Shown: positions 1-10,900 of the stretch, piece by piece
How positions within the stretch are numbered: position 1 is the first letter of the stretch
How the letters are laid out: each line of letters opens with the position of its first letter
Source: Pseudoalteromonas umbrosa
GTDB lineage: Bacteria > Pseudomonadota > Gammaproteobacteria > Enterobacterales > Alteromonadaceae
DNA: 64,000 nt
Direction of reading: 5' to 3'
Assembly: GCF_030125375.1 (NCBI RefSeq)
Contig: NZ_JASJUU010000022.1
Location: 1 to 64,000, forward strand
Position numbers and translations under genes: made by a program
The notes under the pieces: model-generated
The model's database searches: none
Told to the model about the DNA's origin: nothing
The model's input: only the letters and a program-made list of their open reading frames with translations

Positions 1-121
1 CGTATACTTTTGCAAGTACGTTAGTGATTGCTGCTGTTAGAGTTGTTTTACCGTGGTCAACGTGGCCGATTGTACCTACGTTTACGTGCGGTTTCGAACG
101 TTCAAACTTTTCTTTTGCCAT
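1..121 (-). CDS. tuf: Elongation factor Tu, 5' part only
   Basis: This is the first 40 codons of EF-Tu, the GTPase that brings aminoacyl-tRNA to the ribosome. The window edge cuts the gene. The translation starts MAKEKFERSKPHVNVGTIGH and includes the G1 P-loop GHVDHGKT, which separates it from EF-G (AHVDAGKT). It is the last visible gene of the rpsL-rpsG-fusA-tuf (str) series, 57 bases after fusA, with no terminator between them. Confidence 0.97.
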   Translation of the reverse strand, partial: MAKEKFERSKPHVNVGTIGHVDHGKTTLTAAITNVLAKVY

Positions 122-178
122 TTTAAAATTTCCTATAAAGAAATTAAAGTCCAGTCCTAAGACCGGACCGAACTAAAA

Positions 179-2293
179 TTACTTAACAGCGCGAGCTGCA
201 ATTATTGCGTCGGCAACGTTTTTCGCCGCTTCTGCGTACTTGGAGAATTCCATTGAGTACGAAGCACGACCTTGCGTTGCAGAACGTAAATCAGTTGCAT
301 AACCGAACATTTCAGACAGTGGTACTTGTGCATTGACAAGCTTAAGACCACCAAAAGCGTCTTCCATGCCTTCGATCATGCCGCGACGACGATTTAAGTC
401 GCCTACTACGTCACCCATGTTTTCTTCAGGGGTAGTGACTTCAACTTTCATAACAGGTTCTAAAAGCACTGGTTGCGCTTCTAAAGCACCATTTCTGAAG
501 CCCATTGAACCGGCGATCTTAAAGGCCATTTCATTTGAGTCAACGTCGTGGAAAGAGCCGTCAAATAACGTCGCTTTCACACCTAACAGAGGATAGCCCG
601 CAAGCACACCTTGTTTCATTTGCTCTTGAATACCTTTATCAACCGCTGGAATGTATTCCTTAGGAACCGTACCGCCTACGATTTCATTAACGAATTCGTA
701 AGTTGGTGCGTCTTCATCAGAAAAGTCCATTGGTTCCAATTTCAGCCATACGTGACCATATTGACCACGACCACCAGATTGACGTACGAACTTACCTTCA
801 GCTTCTACAGAACCACGAATGGTTTCTCTGTATGCCACTTGTGGCTTACCAACGTTACATACAACGTTGAATTCACGTTTCATACGGTCAACAATGATAT
901 CTAGGTGAAGTTCACCCATACCAGAGATGATCGTTTGACCTGACTCTTCGTCAGTTTCAACACGGAAAGACGGATCTTCTGCAGCTAGTTTACCTAGCGC
1001 AATGCCCATTTTTTCCTGATCAGCGACTGTTTTCGGCTCTACCGCTACTGAGATCACTGGCTCTGGGAATTCCATACGCTCTAATGTGATCACTGAATCT
1101 TGAGAACAAAGCGTGTCACCAGTGGTAACGTCTTTAAGTCCAATCGCAGCAGCAATATCACCGGCGCGAACTTCTTTAATTTCTTCGCGCGAATTTGAGT
1201 GCATCTGAACAATACGACCAAAACGCTCTTTCTTACCCTTAACAGGGTTATAGACAGAGTCACCTTGACCAACTGTACCAGAATAAACTCGGAAGAAAGT
1301 CAATGTACCAACAAACGGGTCTGTCGCAATCTTGAACGCCAACGCCGCAAACGGCGCGTCGTCACTTGCTGGACGAGTAGCTTCAGAGTCGTCCTCAAGG
1401 ATACCCTGAATCTCTTTAACCTCTGTTGGTGAAGGCATGAATTCAATCACAGCATCAAGCACAGCTTGAACACCTTTGTTTTTGAATGCACTACCACATG
1501 ACATTGGCACAATTTCATTGCTCAATGTTAGTTGGCGAATCGCAGATTTAATCTCTTCTTCGCTCAACTCACCTTCTTCTAAATATTTGTCCATTAGTTC
1601 TTCAGTCGCTTCAGCTGCACTTTCAACTAAGTGAGAGTGCCACTCTTCAGCTAAATCCTGAAGTTCTGCCGGGATCTCTTCATAAGTGAAAGTCATGCCC
1701 TGGTCACTTTCGTTCCAGTTAATGGCTTTCATTTTGATGAGATCTATAACACCTTTAAATTCGTCTTCAGCACCAATTGGTAACTGAATAGGCACAGGTG
1801 TCGCACCAAGACGGTCTTTCACCTGATCCACAACTGCCAAGAAATCTGCACCAGTACGGTCCATCTTGTTAACGAAGATCATACGAGGAACTTCGTATTT
1901 ATTGGCTTGACGCCAAACAGTTTCTGTTTGTGGTTGTACGCCTGATGAAGCACAAAGAACAACAACTGCACCATCAAGTACACGCAAAGAGCGTTCTACT
2001 TCGATAGTAAAGTCTACGTGTCCTGGAGTATCAATGATATTGATGCGATGCTCAGGGAACTGAGCATCCATACCTTTCCAGAAACACGTTGTCGCAGCAG
2101 AAGTGATGGTAATACCACGCTCCTGCTCCTGCTCCATCCAGTCCATAGTTGCAGCACCATCATGTACCTCACCAATTTTGTGAGATAAGCCCGTGTAATA
2201 AAGTACACGTTCTGTCGTGGTGGTTTTACCTGCATCTACGTGAGCACAGATACCGATGTTACGGTAGCGCTCAATTGGAGTAGTACGTGCCAT
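179..2293 (-). CDS. fusA: Elongation factor G
   Basis: EF-G is the translocation GTPase that moves tRNA and mRNA through the ribosome and, with RRF, splits ribosomes. The 704 residues match the family length. The G domain shows the P-loop AHVDAGKT at residues 17-24, the RGITI switch I region near 59-63, DTPGH at 88-92 and NKMD near 142. Domains II to V follow without interruption. It lies 27 bases after rpsG and ahead of tuf, the usual str operon order. Only one EF-G gene is in the window, and with full GTPase motifs it is the canonical type. Confidence 0.98.
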   Translation of the reverse strand: MARTTPIERYRNIGICAHVDAGKTTTTERVLYYTGLSHKIGEVHDGAATMDWMEQEQERGITITSAATTCFWKGMDAQFPEHRINIIDTPGHVDFTIEVERSLRVLDGAVVVLCASSGVQPQTETVWRQANKYEVPRMIFVNKMDRTGADFLAVVDQVKDRLGATPVPIQLPIGAEDEFKGVIDLIKMKAINWNESDQGMTFTYEEIPAELQDLAEEWHSHLVESAAEATEELMDKYLEEGELSEEEIKSAIRQLTLSNEIVPMSCGSAFKNKGVQAVLDAVIEFMPSPTEVKEIQGILEDDSEATRPASDDAPFAALAFKIATDPFVGTLTFFRVYSGTVGQGDSVYNPVKGKKERFGRIVQMHSNSREEIKEVRAGDIAAAIGLKDVTTGDTLCSQDSVITLERMEFPEPVISVAVEPKTVADQEKMGIALGKLAAEDPSFRVETDEESGQTIISGMGELHLDIIVDRMKREFNVVCNVGKPQVAYRETIRGSVEAEGKFVRQSGGRGQYGHVWLKLEPMDFSDEDAPTYEFVNEIVGGTVPKEYIPAVDKGIQEQMKQGVLAGYPLLGVKATLFDGSFHDVDSNEMAFKIAGSMGFRNGALEAQPVLLEPVMKVEVTTPEENMGDVVGDLNRRRGMIEGMEDAFGGLKLVNAQVPLSEMFGYATDLRSATQGRASYSMEFSKYAEAAKNVADAIIAARAVK

Positions 2294-2320
2294 AATATCC
2301 TCTTAAAGGTCTTGGGCAGA

Positions 2321-2791
2321 TTACCAACGGTAGTGAGCGAATGCTTTGTTCGCTTCAGCCATACGGTGAACGTCTTCACGTTTCTTAACCGCAGTGCCTT
2401 TGTTTTCCGCAGCGTCAAGGATCTCTTGTGCAAGACGAAGACCCATTGATTTCTCGCCACGCTTACGTGCAGAGTCTACTAACCAACGCATACCTAATGC
2501 GTTGCGACGAACTGGACGTACTTCAACTGGTACTTGGTATGTAGAACCACCAACACGACGAGACTTAACCTCAACCGCAGGGCGTACATTTTCAAGTGCA
2601 GCTTCAAAGATTTCTAGGTGCGACTTGCCTGATTTTTCAGCAGCCACGTCTAGCGCACCGTATACGATTTTTTCAGCAGTAGATTTCTTGCCGTCTAACA
2701 TTACTACGTTAACGAATTTAGCAAGAAGTTCTGATCCGAACTTCGGATCTGGAAGAATTTTACGTTGACCTATTACGCGTCTTCTAGGCAT
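2321..2791 (-). CDS. rpsG: 30S ribosomal protein S7
   Basis: S7 binds the 3' major domain of 16S rRNA and nucleates assembly of the small-subunit head. The 156-residue product begins MPRRRVIGQRKILPDPKFGS, a typical S7 start, and keeps the basic rRNA-binding stretch and the C-terminal arm. It sits 102 bases after rpsL and 27 before fusA. In E. coli S7 represses its own operon by binding the rpsL-rpsG spacer. The spacer here (2792-2893) could serve the same role, but I could not identify the site. Confidence 0.98.
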   Translation of the reverse strand: MPRRRVIGQRKILPDPKFGSELLAKFVNVVMLDGKKSTAEKIVYGALDVAAEKSGKSHLEIFEAALENVRPAVEVKSRRVGGSTYQVPVEVRPVRRNALGMRWLVDSARKRGEKSMGLRLAQEILDAAENKGTAVKKREDVHRMAEANKAFAHYRW

Positions 2792-2893
2792 TTTATCTCT
2801 CCGATATCTTCAGGTTCGTTTTTTTCAACGAATACCCAAAACAAATTATTCAATATTAAAACTTAAGTGCTTGGCCTTACTAACGGAGAACCA

Positions 2894-3268
2894 TTAGCCC
2901 TTAGGACGTTTTGCACCGTACTTAGAACGACCTTGTTTACGATCGTTAACACCCGCACAGTCAAGCGCACCACGTACAGTGTGGAAACGCACACCTGGTA
3001 AGTCTTTAACACGACCACCACGGATAAGGATTACACTGTGCTCTTGAAGGTTGTGGCCTTCACCGCCAATGTAAGAAGTTACTTCGAAACCGTTCGTAAG
3101 ACGAACACGCGCTACTTTACGTAATGCAGAGTTTGGTTTCTTTGGTGTAGTTGTATATACACGAGTACATACACCACGCTTTTGAGGACAAGCTTTAAGA
3201 GCAGCAGAGTTGCTCTTTGTAACCTTGCTGCGACGTGGCTTACGTACTAGCTGGTTAATAGTTGCCAT
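2894..3268 (-). CDS. rpsL: 30S ribosomal protein S12
   Basis: S12 shapes the decoding centre of the 30S subunit. The 124 residues match the family. TTPKKPNSALRK carries the decoding-site lysine at position 43, and RGGRVKDLPGVR carries the second one near 88. Both are wild type, so the sequence gives no sign of streptomycin-resistance substitutions. AGGAG precedes the ATG at good distance. This is the first gene of the str series and has its own near-consensus promoter upstream at 3364-3392. Confidence 0.98.
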   Translation of the reverse strand: MATINQLVRKPRRSKVTKSNSAALKACPQKRGVCTRVYTTTPKKPNSALRKVARVRLTNGFEVTSYIGGEGHNLQEHSVILIRGGRVKDLPGVRFHTVRGALDCAGVNDRKQGRSKYGAKRPKG

Positions 3269-3641
3269 TAAATAGCTCCTGATTAGTTAAAATTACTACT
3301 GAAAAAATAAAATCGACCCAAATTTTCCTTCCATTTTAATGGAACGAATAAATGGGTGGCCGAATTTTAATGAGCAAAGATTAACCTGTCAATAAAAATC
3401 CATTTTACAGCACTACTTTTCGTCGATTTTGTGGATTTTTACGTCCACTCACTGACAATGTGTCTGATCTCAAAAAACCGATAGCATGAAATAGCACAAC
3501 CACGATTTAACCGTGTCAGATAATTATCTCGTTAGCTATCCCTCAATCAGAAACAGTGCAAAACGCTAGATATTGACAGTTTTATAAGACATCAAGATGA
3601 CACCTATATTCTTTGCTTTAAGCTTATTTGTGCGCAAGATC
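3269..3641. other. Spacer between rpoC and rpsL
   Basis: This 373-base AT-rich stretch carries no credible gene. It holds the str promoter (3364-3392), the roughly 90-base rpsL leader, and upstream DNA in which I recognise nothing else. The rpoC terminator begins just beyond it. Confidence 0.7.
3364..3392 (-). promoter_or_regulatory. Promoter of the rpsL-rpsG-fusA-tuf genes
   Basis: Read on the minus strand, TTGACA (3387-3392) is followed after exactly 17 bases by TAAAAT (3364-3369). This is an almost perfect sigma-70 promoter, about 95 bases upstream of the rpsL start. With the terminator at 3642-3670, it makes the str genes a transcription unit separate from rpoBC. Confidence 0.75.
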
Positions 3642-3670
3642 AAAAAGGCCGCCCTATTGGGCGGCCTTTT
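3642..3670 (-). terminator. Intrinsic terminator after rpoC
   Basis: A 12-bp perfect stem (AAAAGGCCGCCC paired with its complement) surrounds a 4-base loop, with a U run on the minus-strand transcript. It lies 27 bases past the rpoC stop codon. The A-tract on the other side would also let it work in the opposite direction. Confidence 0.9.
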
Positions 3671-3697
3671 AAATATCGACTATGTCGTCTTTAGAGC

Positions 3698-6600
3698 TTA
3701 CTTATTGCCACCTAGTAGGTCAGCATTAAGTGCGTCTGTTAGCGCTTGTGACGCTTCTTCTGCACTTACTGTTTGCTCTTCAGCTGGTAGTTCGCTTTCT
3801 TTACGACGGTTGATACGCTCTTGGTGATACGCAAAACCTGTACCTGCTGGGATCAAACGACCAACGATTACGTTTTCTTTCAGACCACGTAGCTCGTCGC
3901 TCTTGCCGTTTACAGCTGCTTCAGTTAGAACACGTGTTGTTTCCTGGAACGATGCTGCTGAAATGAATGACTCAGTCGCTAGTGACGCTTTAGTAATACC
4001 CATAAGCTGAATTTCAAACTTCGCTGGGATCTTACCTTGCTTCTCAAGTTCGCGGTTAGCAATATTAACGCGTGCAACTTCAGCTTGCTCGCCTGCTAGG
4101 AACTCAGTGTCACCGCCATCGATGATGATACACTTACGCAGCATCTGACGAACGATCGTCTCAATGTGCTTATCGTTAATCTTTACACCCTGTAGACGGT
4201 ATACTTCCTGAACTTCGTTCGTGATGTAGTTTGATACATCAGTCACGCCACGTAGACGTAGGATGTCATGTGGAGACTCAGGACCATCGGCAATAACTTC
4301 ACCTTTAGCAACCTGTTCACCTTCGAACACGTTAAGCTGACGCCATTTCGGGATCATCTCTTCGTAAGCATCACCTTGTTCAGGTGTAATGACTAGACGC
4401 TTCTTACCTTTCGTCTCTTTACCGAAGCTCACAGTACCTGTGATCTCTGCAAGGATTGCAGGATCTTTTGGCTTACGTGCTTCGAATAAGTCAGCAACTC
4501 GAGGTAGACCACCGGTGATATCACGAGTCTTCGAACCTTCTTGCGGGATACGTGCTAATACGTCACCCGGCTGAACAGTTGCGCCGTCTGTGATTTCAAT
4601 CGTGGTGAATGAAGGTAGACGAATCTCTTGTAGGCCACGCTCTTCGTTTTCAATGATTAACTTAGGCTCTTTTGCATTCACCTTAGCTAAGTCTTTAACA
4701 ACAACACGCGTTAGACCAGTAAGCTCATCAGTCTGTGCTTCTGTGTTTGAGTCATCGATATCGCTGAACGATACTTTTGACTGGTGCTCGATAACGATTG
4801 GGTGACTATGCGGGTCCCACGTAGCAACAATATCATTACCTTTAACTTCAGCGCCATCTTGTACAGAAAGAACCGCACCATAAGGTACTTTATAACGCTC
4901 TTTCTCACGACCTTGCTCATCGATAACTGTGATTTCAGTCGAACGTGAAGTTACAACGATCTTGCCATCAGTATTCAATACATATTTTGCATTGTGTAAC
5001 TTCATGCTACCGTTGTTTTTAACTTGTACGCTGTTTTCAGCAGATGCTCTTGATGCCGCACCACCGATGTGGAACGTACGCATCGTAAGCTGTGTACCTG
5101 GCTCACCGATTGACTGAGCAGCGATTACACCGACTGCTTCACCTGGGTTGATGATATGGCCACGTGCAAGGTCACGACCGTAACAGAATGCACAAACACC
5201 AAAGTCATTTTCACAAGTGATTACAGAACGTACTTTAACTTCATCTACTGAGTGCTCTTCTAAAAGGTCACACAGTTTTTCGTCAAGCATTACGTTACGC
5301 TCAACAAGTACAATGTCAGTACCTGGCTTACATACGTCTTCTGCAACAACACGACCTAGAACACGCTCGCGAAGTGGTTCTACAACGTCACCACCTTCGA
5401 TTAGCGGCTTCATTACTAGACCTTCTAACGTGCCACAATCTGATTCGTTGATAACCAAATCTTGTGCTACGTCTACTAGACGACGAGTTAGGTAACCCGA
5501 GTTCGCTGTCTTAAGTGCGGTATCGGCAAGACCTTTACGTGCACCGTGCGTCGAGATGAAGTACTGAAGTACGTTTAGACCTTCACGGAAGTTAGCTGTG
5601 ATTGGCGTTTCGATGATTGAACCATCTGGACGTGCCATTAGACCACGCATACCCGCTAGCTGACGTATCTGAGCTGCACTACCACGTGCGCCCGAGTCGG
5701 CCATCATGAATACTGAGTTGAAAGAGTCTTGTTGCTCTTCTTCACCCTGTGCATTCACTACAGTGTCTTTCGATAAGTTCGCCATCATTTCACGTGAAAG
5801 GTTTTCGTTAACACGTGACCAGATATCGATAACTTTGTTGTATTTCTCACCTGCAGTTACAAGACCTGACTGGAACTGTTGGTTGATTTCAGCAACTTCA
5901 GCTTCAGCGCGCTCGATGATTTCAGTCTTAGTAGGTGGAATAACCATATCGTTAATACCGATAGATACACCTGACTTCATCGCATAGTGGAAACCTGTGT
6001 ACATCACTTGGTCGGCAAACACAACTGTGTCTTTCAGACCTAGGCGACGGTAACACTCATTAAGAAGACCAGAGATCTGCTTCTTACCAAGCGCTCTGTT
6101 GATAAGTTCAAACGGTAGACCTTTTGGCATGATCAATGAAAGGATCGCACGGCCTACTGTTGTATCAACAACGTGAGTTTTTTCCGAACGCTCGCCAGTC
6201 TCTTCGTCAACGATTGTCTCTGTTAGACGAACTTTAACGCGTGCGTGAAGCTCTGCGCTACCTGTACGGTATGCTTTTTCAGCTTCTTTCGGGTCTTTAA
6301 ACGCAATACCTTCGCCTTTCGCATTGATGCGATCACGTGTCATGTAGTAAAGACCTAGTACAACGTCCTGTGAAGGAACGATGATAGGCTCACCACTTGC
6401 AGGTGAAAGGATGTTGTTTGTAGACATCATTAGTGCACGTGCTTCAAGCTGTGCTTCTAATGTCAACGGTACGTGTACCGCCATTTGGTCACCATCGAAG
6501 TCAGCGTTATACGCCGCACACACCAATGGGTGTAGGTGGATTGCTTTACCTTCGATTAGTACCGGTTCAAATGCTTGGATACCAAGTCTGTGAAGTGTAG

Positions 6601-7879
6601 GAGCACGGTTCAATAGAACTGGGTGTTCACGGATCACTTCATCAAGTACGTCCCAAACCTCTGGTACTTCACGCTCTACCATCTTCTTCGCAGCTTTGAT
6701 GGTAGTCGCCATACCACGGCGCTCTAGCTTACCGTAGATGAATGGCTTAAATAGCTCTAGTGCCATCTTCTTCGGAAGACCACACTGGTGAAGTTTAAGC
6801 GTTGGACCAACTGTGATTACAGAACGACCTGAGTAGTCAACACGCTTACCAAGAAGGTTTTGACGGAAACGACCTTGCTTACCTTTGATCATGTCTGCAA
6901 GCGATTTAAGTGGACGCTTGTTAGAACCCGTGATCGCACGACCACGACGACCGTTATCTAGTAATGCATCTACCGCTTCTTGTAACATACGCTTTTCGTT
7001 ACGTACGATAATGTCTGGTGCAGCTAAGTCTAATAGACGCTTCAGACGGTTGTTACGGTTGATAACACGACGGTATAAGTCGTTCAGATCTGAAGTCGCA
7101 AAACGACCGCCATCTAGTGGTACTAGTGGACGTAGATCTGGTGGAAGTACTGGTAGCACGCTCATGATCATCCACTCAGGGTTGTTACCTGATTGGTGGA
7201 ATGATTCCATAAGCTTAAGACGCTTAGTAATTTTCTTACGCTTAGTCTCAGAGTTAATTGTAGGTAACTCTTCACGCATTTCTGCGATTAGCTGACCAAG
7301 GTCTAGTTCGCGAAGTAGATCAAGTACAGCTTCTGCACCCATCTTAGCTTCGAACTCATCACCGTGCTCTTCAAGTGCATCTAGGTACTCTTCTTCACCT
7401 AATAGCTGACCACGCTCAAGCGTTGTCATACCAGGCTCTGTTACTACGAAAGATTCGAAGTAAAGTACACGTTCGATGTCACGAAGTGTCATATCAAGCA
7501 TTAAGCCGATACGAGACGGTAGTGATTTAAGGAACCAAATGTGCGCAACTGGGCTTGCAAGCTCAATGTGACCCATACGGTCACGACGCACTTTAGTTAG
7601 TGTAACTTCAACGCCACACTTCTCACAGATAACACCACGGTGTTTTAATCGCTTGTATTTACCACACAAACATTCGTAATCTTTTACTGGGCCGAAGATA
7701 CGGGCACAGAATAAGCCGTCACGCTCAGGCTTGAAAGTACGGTAGTTGATTGTCTCAGGTTTCTTTACTTCACCGTATGACCATGAGCGAACCATGTCTG
7801 GCGAAGAAAGACCAATGCGAATTGCATCGAATTCTTCGGTCTTATTTTGTTGCTTCAGAAACTTAAGTAAGTCTTTCAC
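3698..7879 (-). CDS. rpoC: RNA polymerase subunit beta'
   Basis: Beta' carries most of the RNA polymerase active site. The catalytic Mg-binding NADFDGDQMAVH motif is intact, as is the N-terminal zinc site (CLCGKYKRLKHRGVICEKCG). I place the start at a GTG at 7879, giving 1393 residues beginning MKDLLKFLKQQNKTEEFD, as in E. coli RpoC, which also uses GTG. AGGAG lies 9-10 bases upstream. An ATG 13 codons further out (7918) is in frame but would add residues the family lacks. The gene follows rpoB by 104 bases and ends at a strong terminator. Confidence 0.98.
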   Translation of the reverse strand: MKDLLKFLKQQNKTEEFDAIRIGLSSPDMVRSWSYGEVKKPETINYRTFKPERDGLFCARIFGPVKDYECLCGKYKRLKHRGVICEKCGVEVTLTKVRRDRMGHIELASPVAHIWFLKSLPSRIGLMLDMTLRDIERVLYFESFVVTEPGMTTLERGQLLGEEEYLDALEEHGDEFEAKMGAEAVLDLLRELDLGQLIAEMREELPTINSETKRKKITKRLKLMESFHQSGNNPEWMIMSVLPVLPPDLRPLVPLDGGRFATSDLNDLYRRVINRNNRLKRLLDLAAPDIIVRNEKRMLQEAVDALLDNGRRGRAITGSNKRPLKSLADMIKGKQGRFRQNLLGKRVDYSGRSVITVGPTLKLHQCGLPKKMALELFKPFIYGKLERRGMATTIKAAKKMVEREVPEVWDVLDEVIREHPVLLNRAPTLHRLGIQAFEPVLIEGKAIHLHPLVCAAYNADFDGDQMAVHVPLTLEAQLEARALMMSTNNILSPASGEPIIVPSQDVVLGLYYMTRDRINAKGEGIAFKDPKEAEKAYRTGSAELHARVKVRLTETIVDEETGERSEKTHVVDTTVGRAILSLIMPKGLPFELINRALGKKQISGLLNECYRRLGLKDTVVFADQVMYTGFHYAMKSGVSIGINDMVIPPTKTEIIERAEAEVAEINQQFQSGLVTAGEKYNKVIDIWSRVNENLSREMMANLSKDTVVNAQGEEEQQDSFNSVFMMADSGARGSAAQIRQLAGMRGLMARPDGSIIETPITANFREGLNVLQYFISTHGARKGLADTALKTANSGYLTRRLVDVAQDLVINESDCGTLEGLVMKPLIEGGDVVEPLRERVLGRVVAEDVCKPGTDIVLVERNVMLDEKLCDLLEEHSVDEVKVRSVITCENDFGVCAFCYGRDLARGHIINPGEAVGVIAAQSIGEPGTQLTMRTFHIGGAASRASAENSVQVKNNGSMKLHNAKYVLNTDGKIVVTSRSTEITVIDEQGREKERYKVPYGAVLSVQDGAEVKGNDIVATWDPHSHPIVIEHQSKVSFSDIDDSNTEAQTDELTGLTRVVVKDLAKVNAKEPKLIIENEERGLQEIRLPSFTTIEITDGATVQPGDVLARIPQEGSKTRDITGGLPRVADLFEARKPKDPAILAEITGTVSFGKETKGKKRLVITPEQGDAYEEMIPKWRQLNVFEGEQVAKGEVIADGPESPHDILRLRGVTDVSNYITNEVQEVYRLQGVKINDKHIETIVRQMLRKCIIIDGGDTEFLAGEQAEVARVNIANRELEKQGKIPAKFEIQLMGITKASLATESFISAASFQETTRVLTEAAVNGKSDELRGLKENVIVGRLIPAGTGFAYHQERINRRKESELPAEEQTVSAEEASQALTDALNADLLGGNK

Positions 7880-7983
7880 CTTAGCTCTCCTGTCGGAGTT
7901 AATCTTGAGGGCAAGCATTGCTCACCCCTTCATTCTTTACAGTTACAGTCCGGATTGACAGCTCAGTAGAGCTGCCGGTCGGA

Positions 7984-10900
7984 TTAACTTTCTTCCAACT
8001 CGATGTTGATACCTAGCGAGCGGATTTCTTTCAACAATACGTTGAATGACTCAGGCATACCCGGTTCCATCTTGTGGTTACCGTCTACGATGTTCTTATA
8101 CATCTTAGTACGACCGTTTACGTCATCCGACTTAACTGTCAACATTTCCTGTAGTGTATAGGCAGCACCGTATGCTTCTAATGCCCATACCTCCATCTCA
8201 CCGAAACGCTGTCCACCGAACTGTGCTTTACCACCCAGCGGCTGCTGAGTAACTAGGCTGTAAGAACCCGTTGAACGCGCGTGCATCTTGTCGTCTACTA
8301 AGTGGTTTAGTTTCAGCATGTACATGTAACCAACGGTTACTTGACGCTCAAACGCATCACCAGTACGACCATCATAAAGCGTAACCTGACCACTTGATGG
8401 GTAACCACCCAGCTCTAGTAGCTCTTTGATTTCGCTTTCTTTAGCACCATCGAATGCTGGCGTCGCGATTGGTAGACCACCTTTAAGGTTGTTAGCTAGA
8501 CGACGAACTTCGTCATCAGAGAAGCTAGCAATGTCTACTTCTTGACGGCAGTCACCAAGCTCATACGCTTTCTTGATGAAATCACGTAGCTCATGAAGCT
8601 CCGCTTGCTCTTTCATCATGTCTTCGATGCGCTCACCGATACCACGTGCTGCCAGACCCATATGCGTTTCAAGGATCTGACCGATGTTCATACGAGATGG
8701 TACACCTAGTGGGTTAAGAACGATGTCTACCGTACGACCTCTTTCATCGTAAGGCATATCTTCTACTGGTACGATTGTCGAGATAACACCTTTGTTACCG
8801 TGACGACCAGCCATCTTATCACCTGGTTGGATACGACGTTTAACAGCTAGGTAAACTTTAACAATCTTAAGTACGCCCGGCGCTAGGTCATCACCTTGTG
8901 TGATCTTGCGACGCTTGTTCTCAAACTTCTTGTCGTATTCAGCTTTAAGCTCATCGTACTGTGCAGCAAGTTGCTCAAGTTCTGCTTGTTGTGCTTCATC
9001 AGCAAGGCTCTGAGTAAGTAGCTTTTCAGCACCTAGAAGTGCAATTGCATCTTCATTTTGACCAGATTCAACAAGTAGCTTACGCGCACGGTTTAAAATA
9101 CCGCCTTCAAGGATCTTGAACTCTTCGTTGAAGTCTTTCTTCGCTTCACGAAGCTGCATTTCTTCAACTTCTAGTGCACGCTTATCTTTTTCAACACCAT
9201 CACGTGTGAATACTTGAACGTCGATAACAGTACCAGATACAGAGTTAGGTACACGCAAAGAACTATCTTTAACGTCAGACGCTTTTTCACCGAAGATTGC
9301 ACGTAAAAGCTTTTCTTCAGGTGTAAGCTGCGTTTCGCCTTTCGGTGTTACTTTACCTACTAGGATATCGCCGCCTTTCACTTCAGCACCGATGTAAACA
9401 ACACCAGATTCATCTAGTTTGCCAAGTGCAGACTCACCTACGTTAGGAATATCCGCTGTGATCTCTTCTGGACCAAGCTTCGTATCACGAGCGATACACT
9501 GTAGCTCTTGGATGTGGATCGTAGTTAGACGATCTTCTTGTACAACTCGCTCTGAAAGTAGGATTGAATCCTCGAAGTTGTAACCATTCCAAGGCATGAA
9601 CGCAACACGTAAGTTCTGACCAAGTGCCAAGTCACCTAAGTCCGTTGAAGGACCATCAGCAAGTACGTCACCACGTACTACTGGCTCACCAACCATACAA
9701 GTTGGTTTTTGGTTGATACATGTATTTTGGTTCGAGCGCGTGTACTTAGTTAAGTTGTAAATGTCGATACCCGCTTCACCTGGAACGCGCTCATCTTCAT
9801 TAACGTTAACAACGATACGGCTCGCATCAGCGTACTTAACTACACCGCCACGCTTAGCAACGATTGTTACACCTGAATCTTTTGCAAGTGTACGCTCGAT
9901 ACCTGTACCTACTAACGGCTTATCAGCGCGTAGTGTTGGTACTGCTTGACGTTGCATGTTCGATCCCATCAATGCACGGTTTGCATCATCGTGTTCAAGG
10001 AATGGGATAAGTGCCGCTGCCACAGAGATAACCTGCTGTGGAGATACATCCATATACTGGATGCTGTCGCTAGGCATAAAGGTTGATTCACCTTTGTGAC
10101 GACATGGAATTAGCTCTTCTGCGAACTGATTTTCTTCAGTCAAGTTTGTATTCGCCTGTGCGATTACGAACTGACCTTCTTCAATTGCAGATAGGTAATC
10201 AACTTCGTCAGTAACGATACCGTCAACAACTTTACGGTATGGAGTCTCTAGGAAACCATAGTCGTTTGTACGAGCATACGTTGACAATGAGTTGATTAGA
10301 CCGATGTTTGGACCTTCAGGCGTTTCGATTGGACAAACACGACCGTAGTGCGTTACGTGTACGTCTCGAACTTCGAAGCCTGCACGCTCACGTGTCAAAC
10401 CACCCGGACCTAATGCAGAAATACGACGCTTGTGCGTTACTTCTGAAAGCGGGTTGTTTTGGTCCATGAACTGTGACAACTGAGAAGAACCAAAGAATTC
10501 TTTAACAGCTGCAGAAATCGGCTTAGCGTTGATCAAATCTTGTGGCATCACGTTATCTAGATCACCTAGACTTAGACGCTCACGTACAGCACGCTCAACA
10601 CGTACTAGACCAACACGGAATTGGTTTTCAGCCATTTCACCAACAGAACGAATACGACGGTTACCTAAGTGGTCAATATCATCCACTTCACCTTTACCGT
10701 TACGAATGTCGATAAGGACTTTCATAACAGAAACGATGTCTTCTTTGCTCAGTGTGCCTGGGCCTGTATCTGAATCATAACCAACACGGCTATTGAACTT
10801 CATACGACCTACCGTTGATAGATCATAACGCTCATCAGAGAAGAATAGGTTATCGAATAGTGCTTCAGCAGCATCTTTCGTTGGTGGCTCGCCAGGGCGC

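Noticed and set aside
6885..7295. 136-residue open frame on the plus strand inside rpoC
   Set aside because: It is a shadow of rpoC on the opposite strand, Arg/Ser-rich, without a ribosome-binding site or recognisable family.
7880..7918. N-terminal extension of rpoC to an ATG at 7918
   Set aside because: GTG at 7879 gives the known KDLLKFLK start and has AGGAG at proper distance, so the 13 extra residues are not supported.
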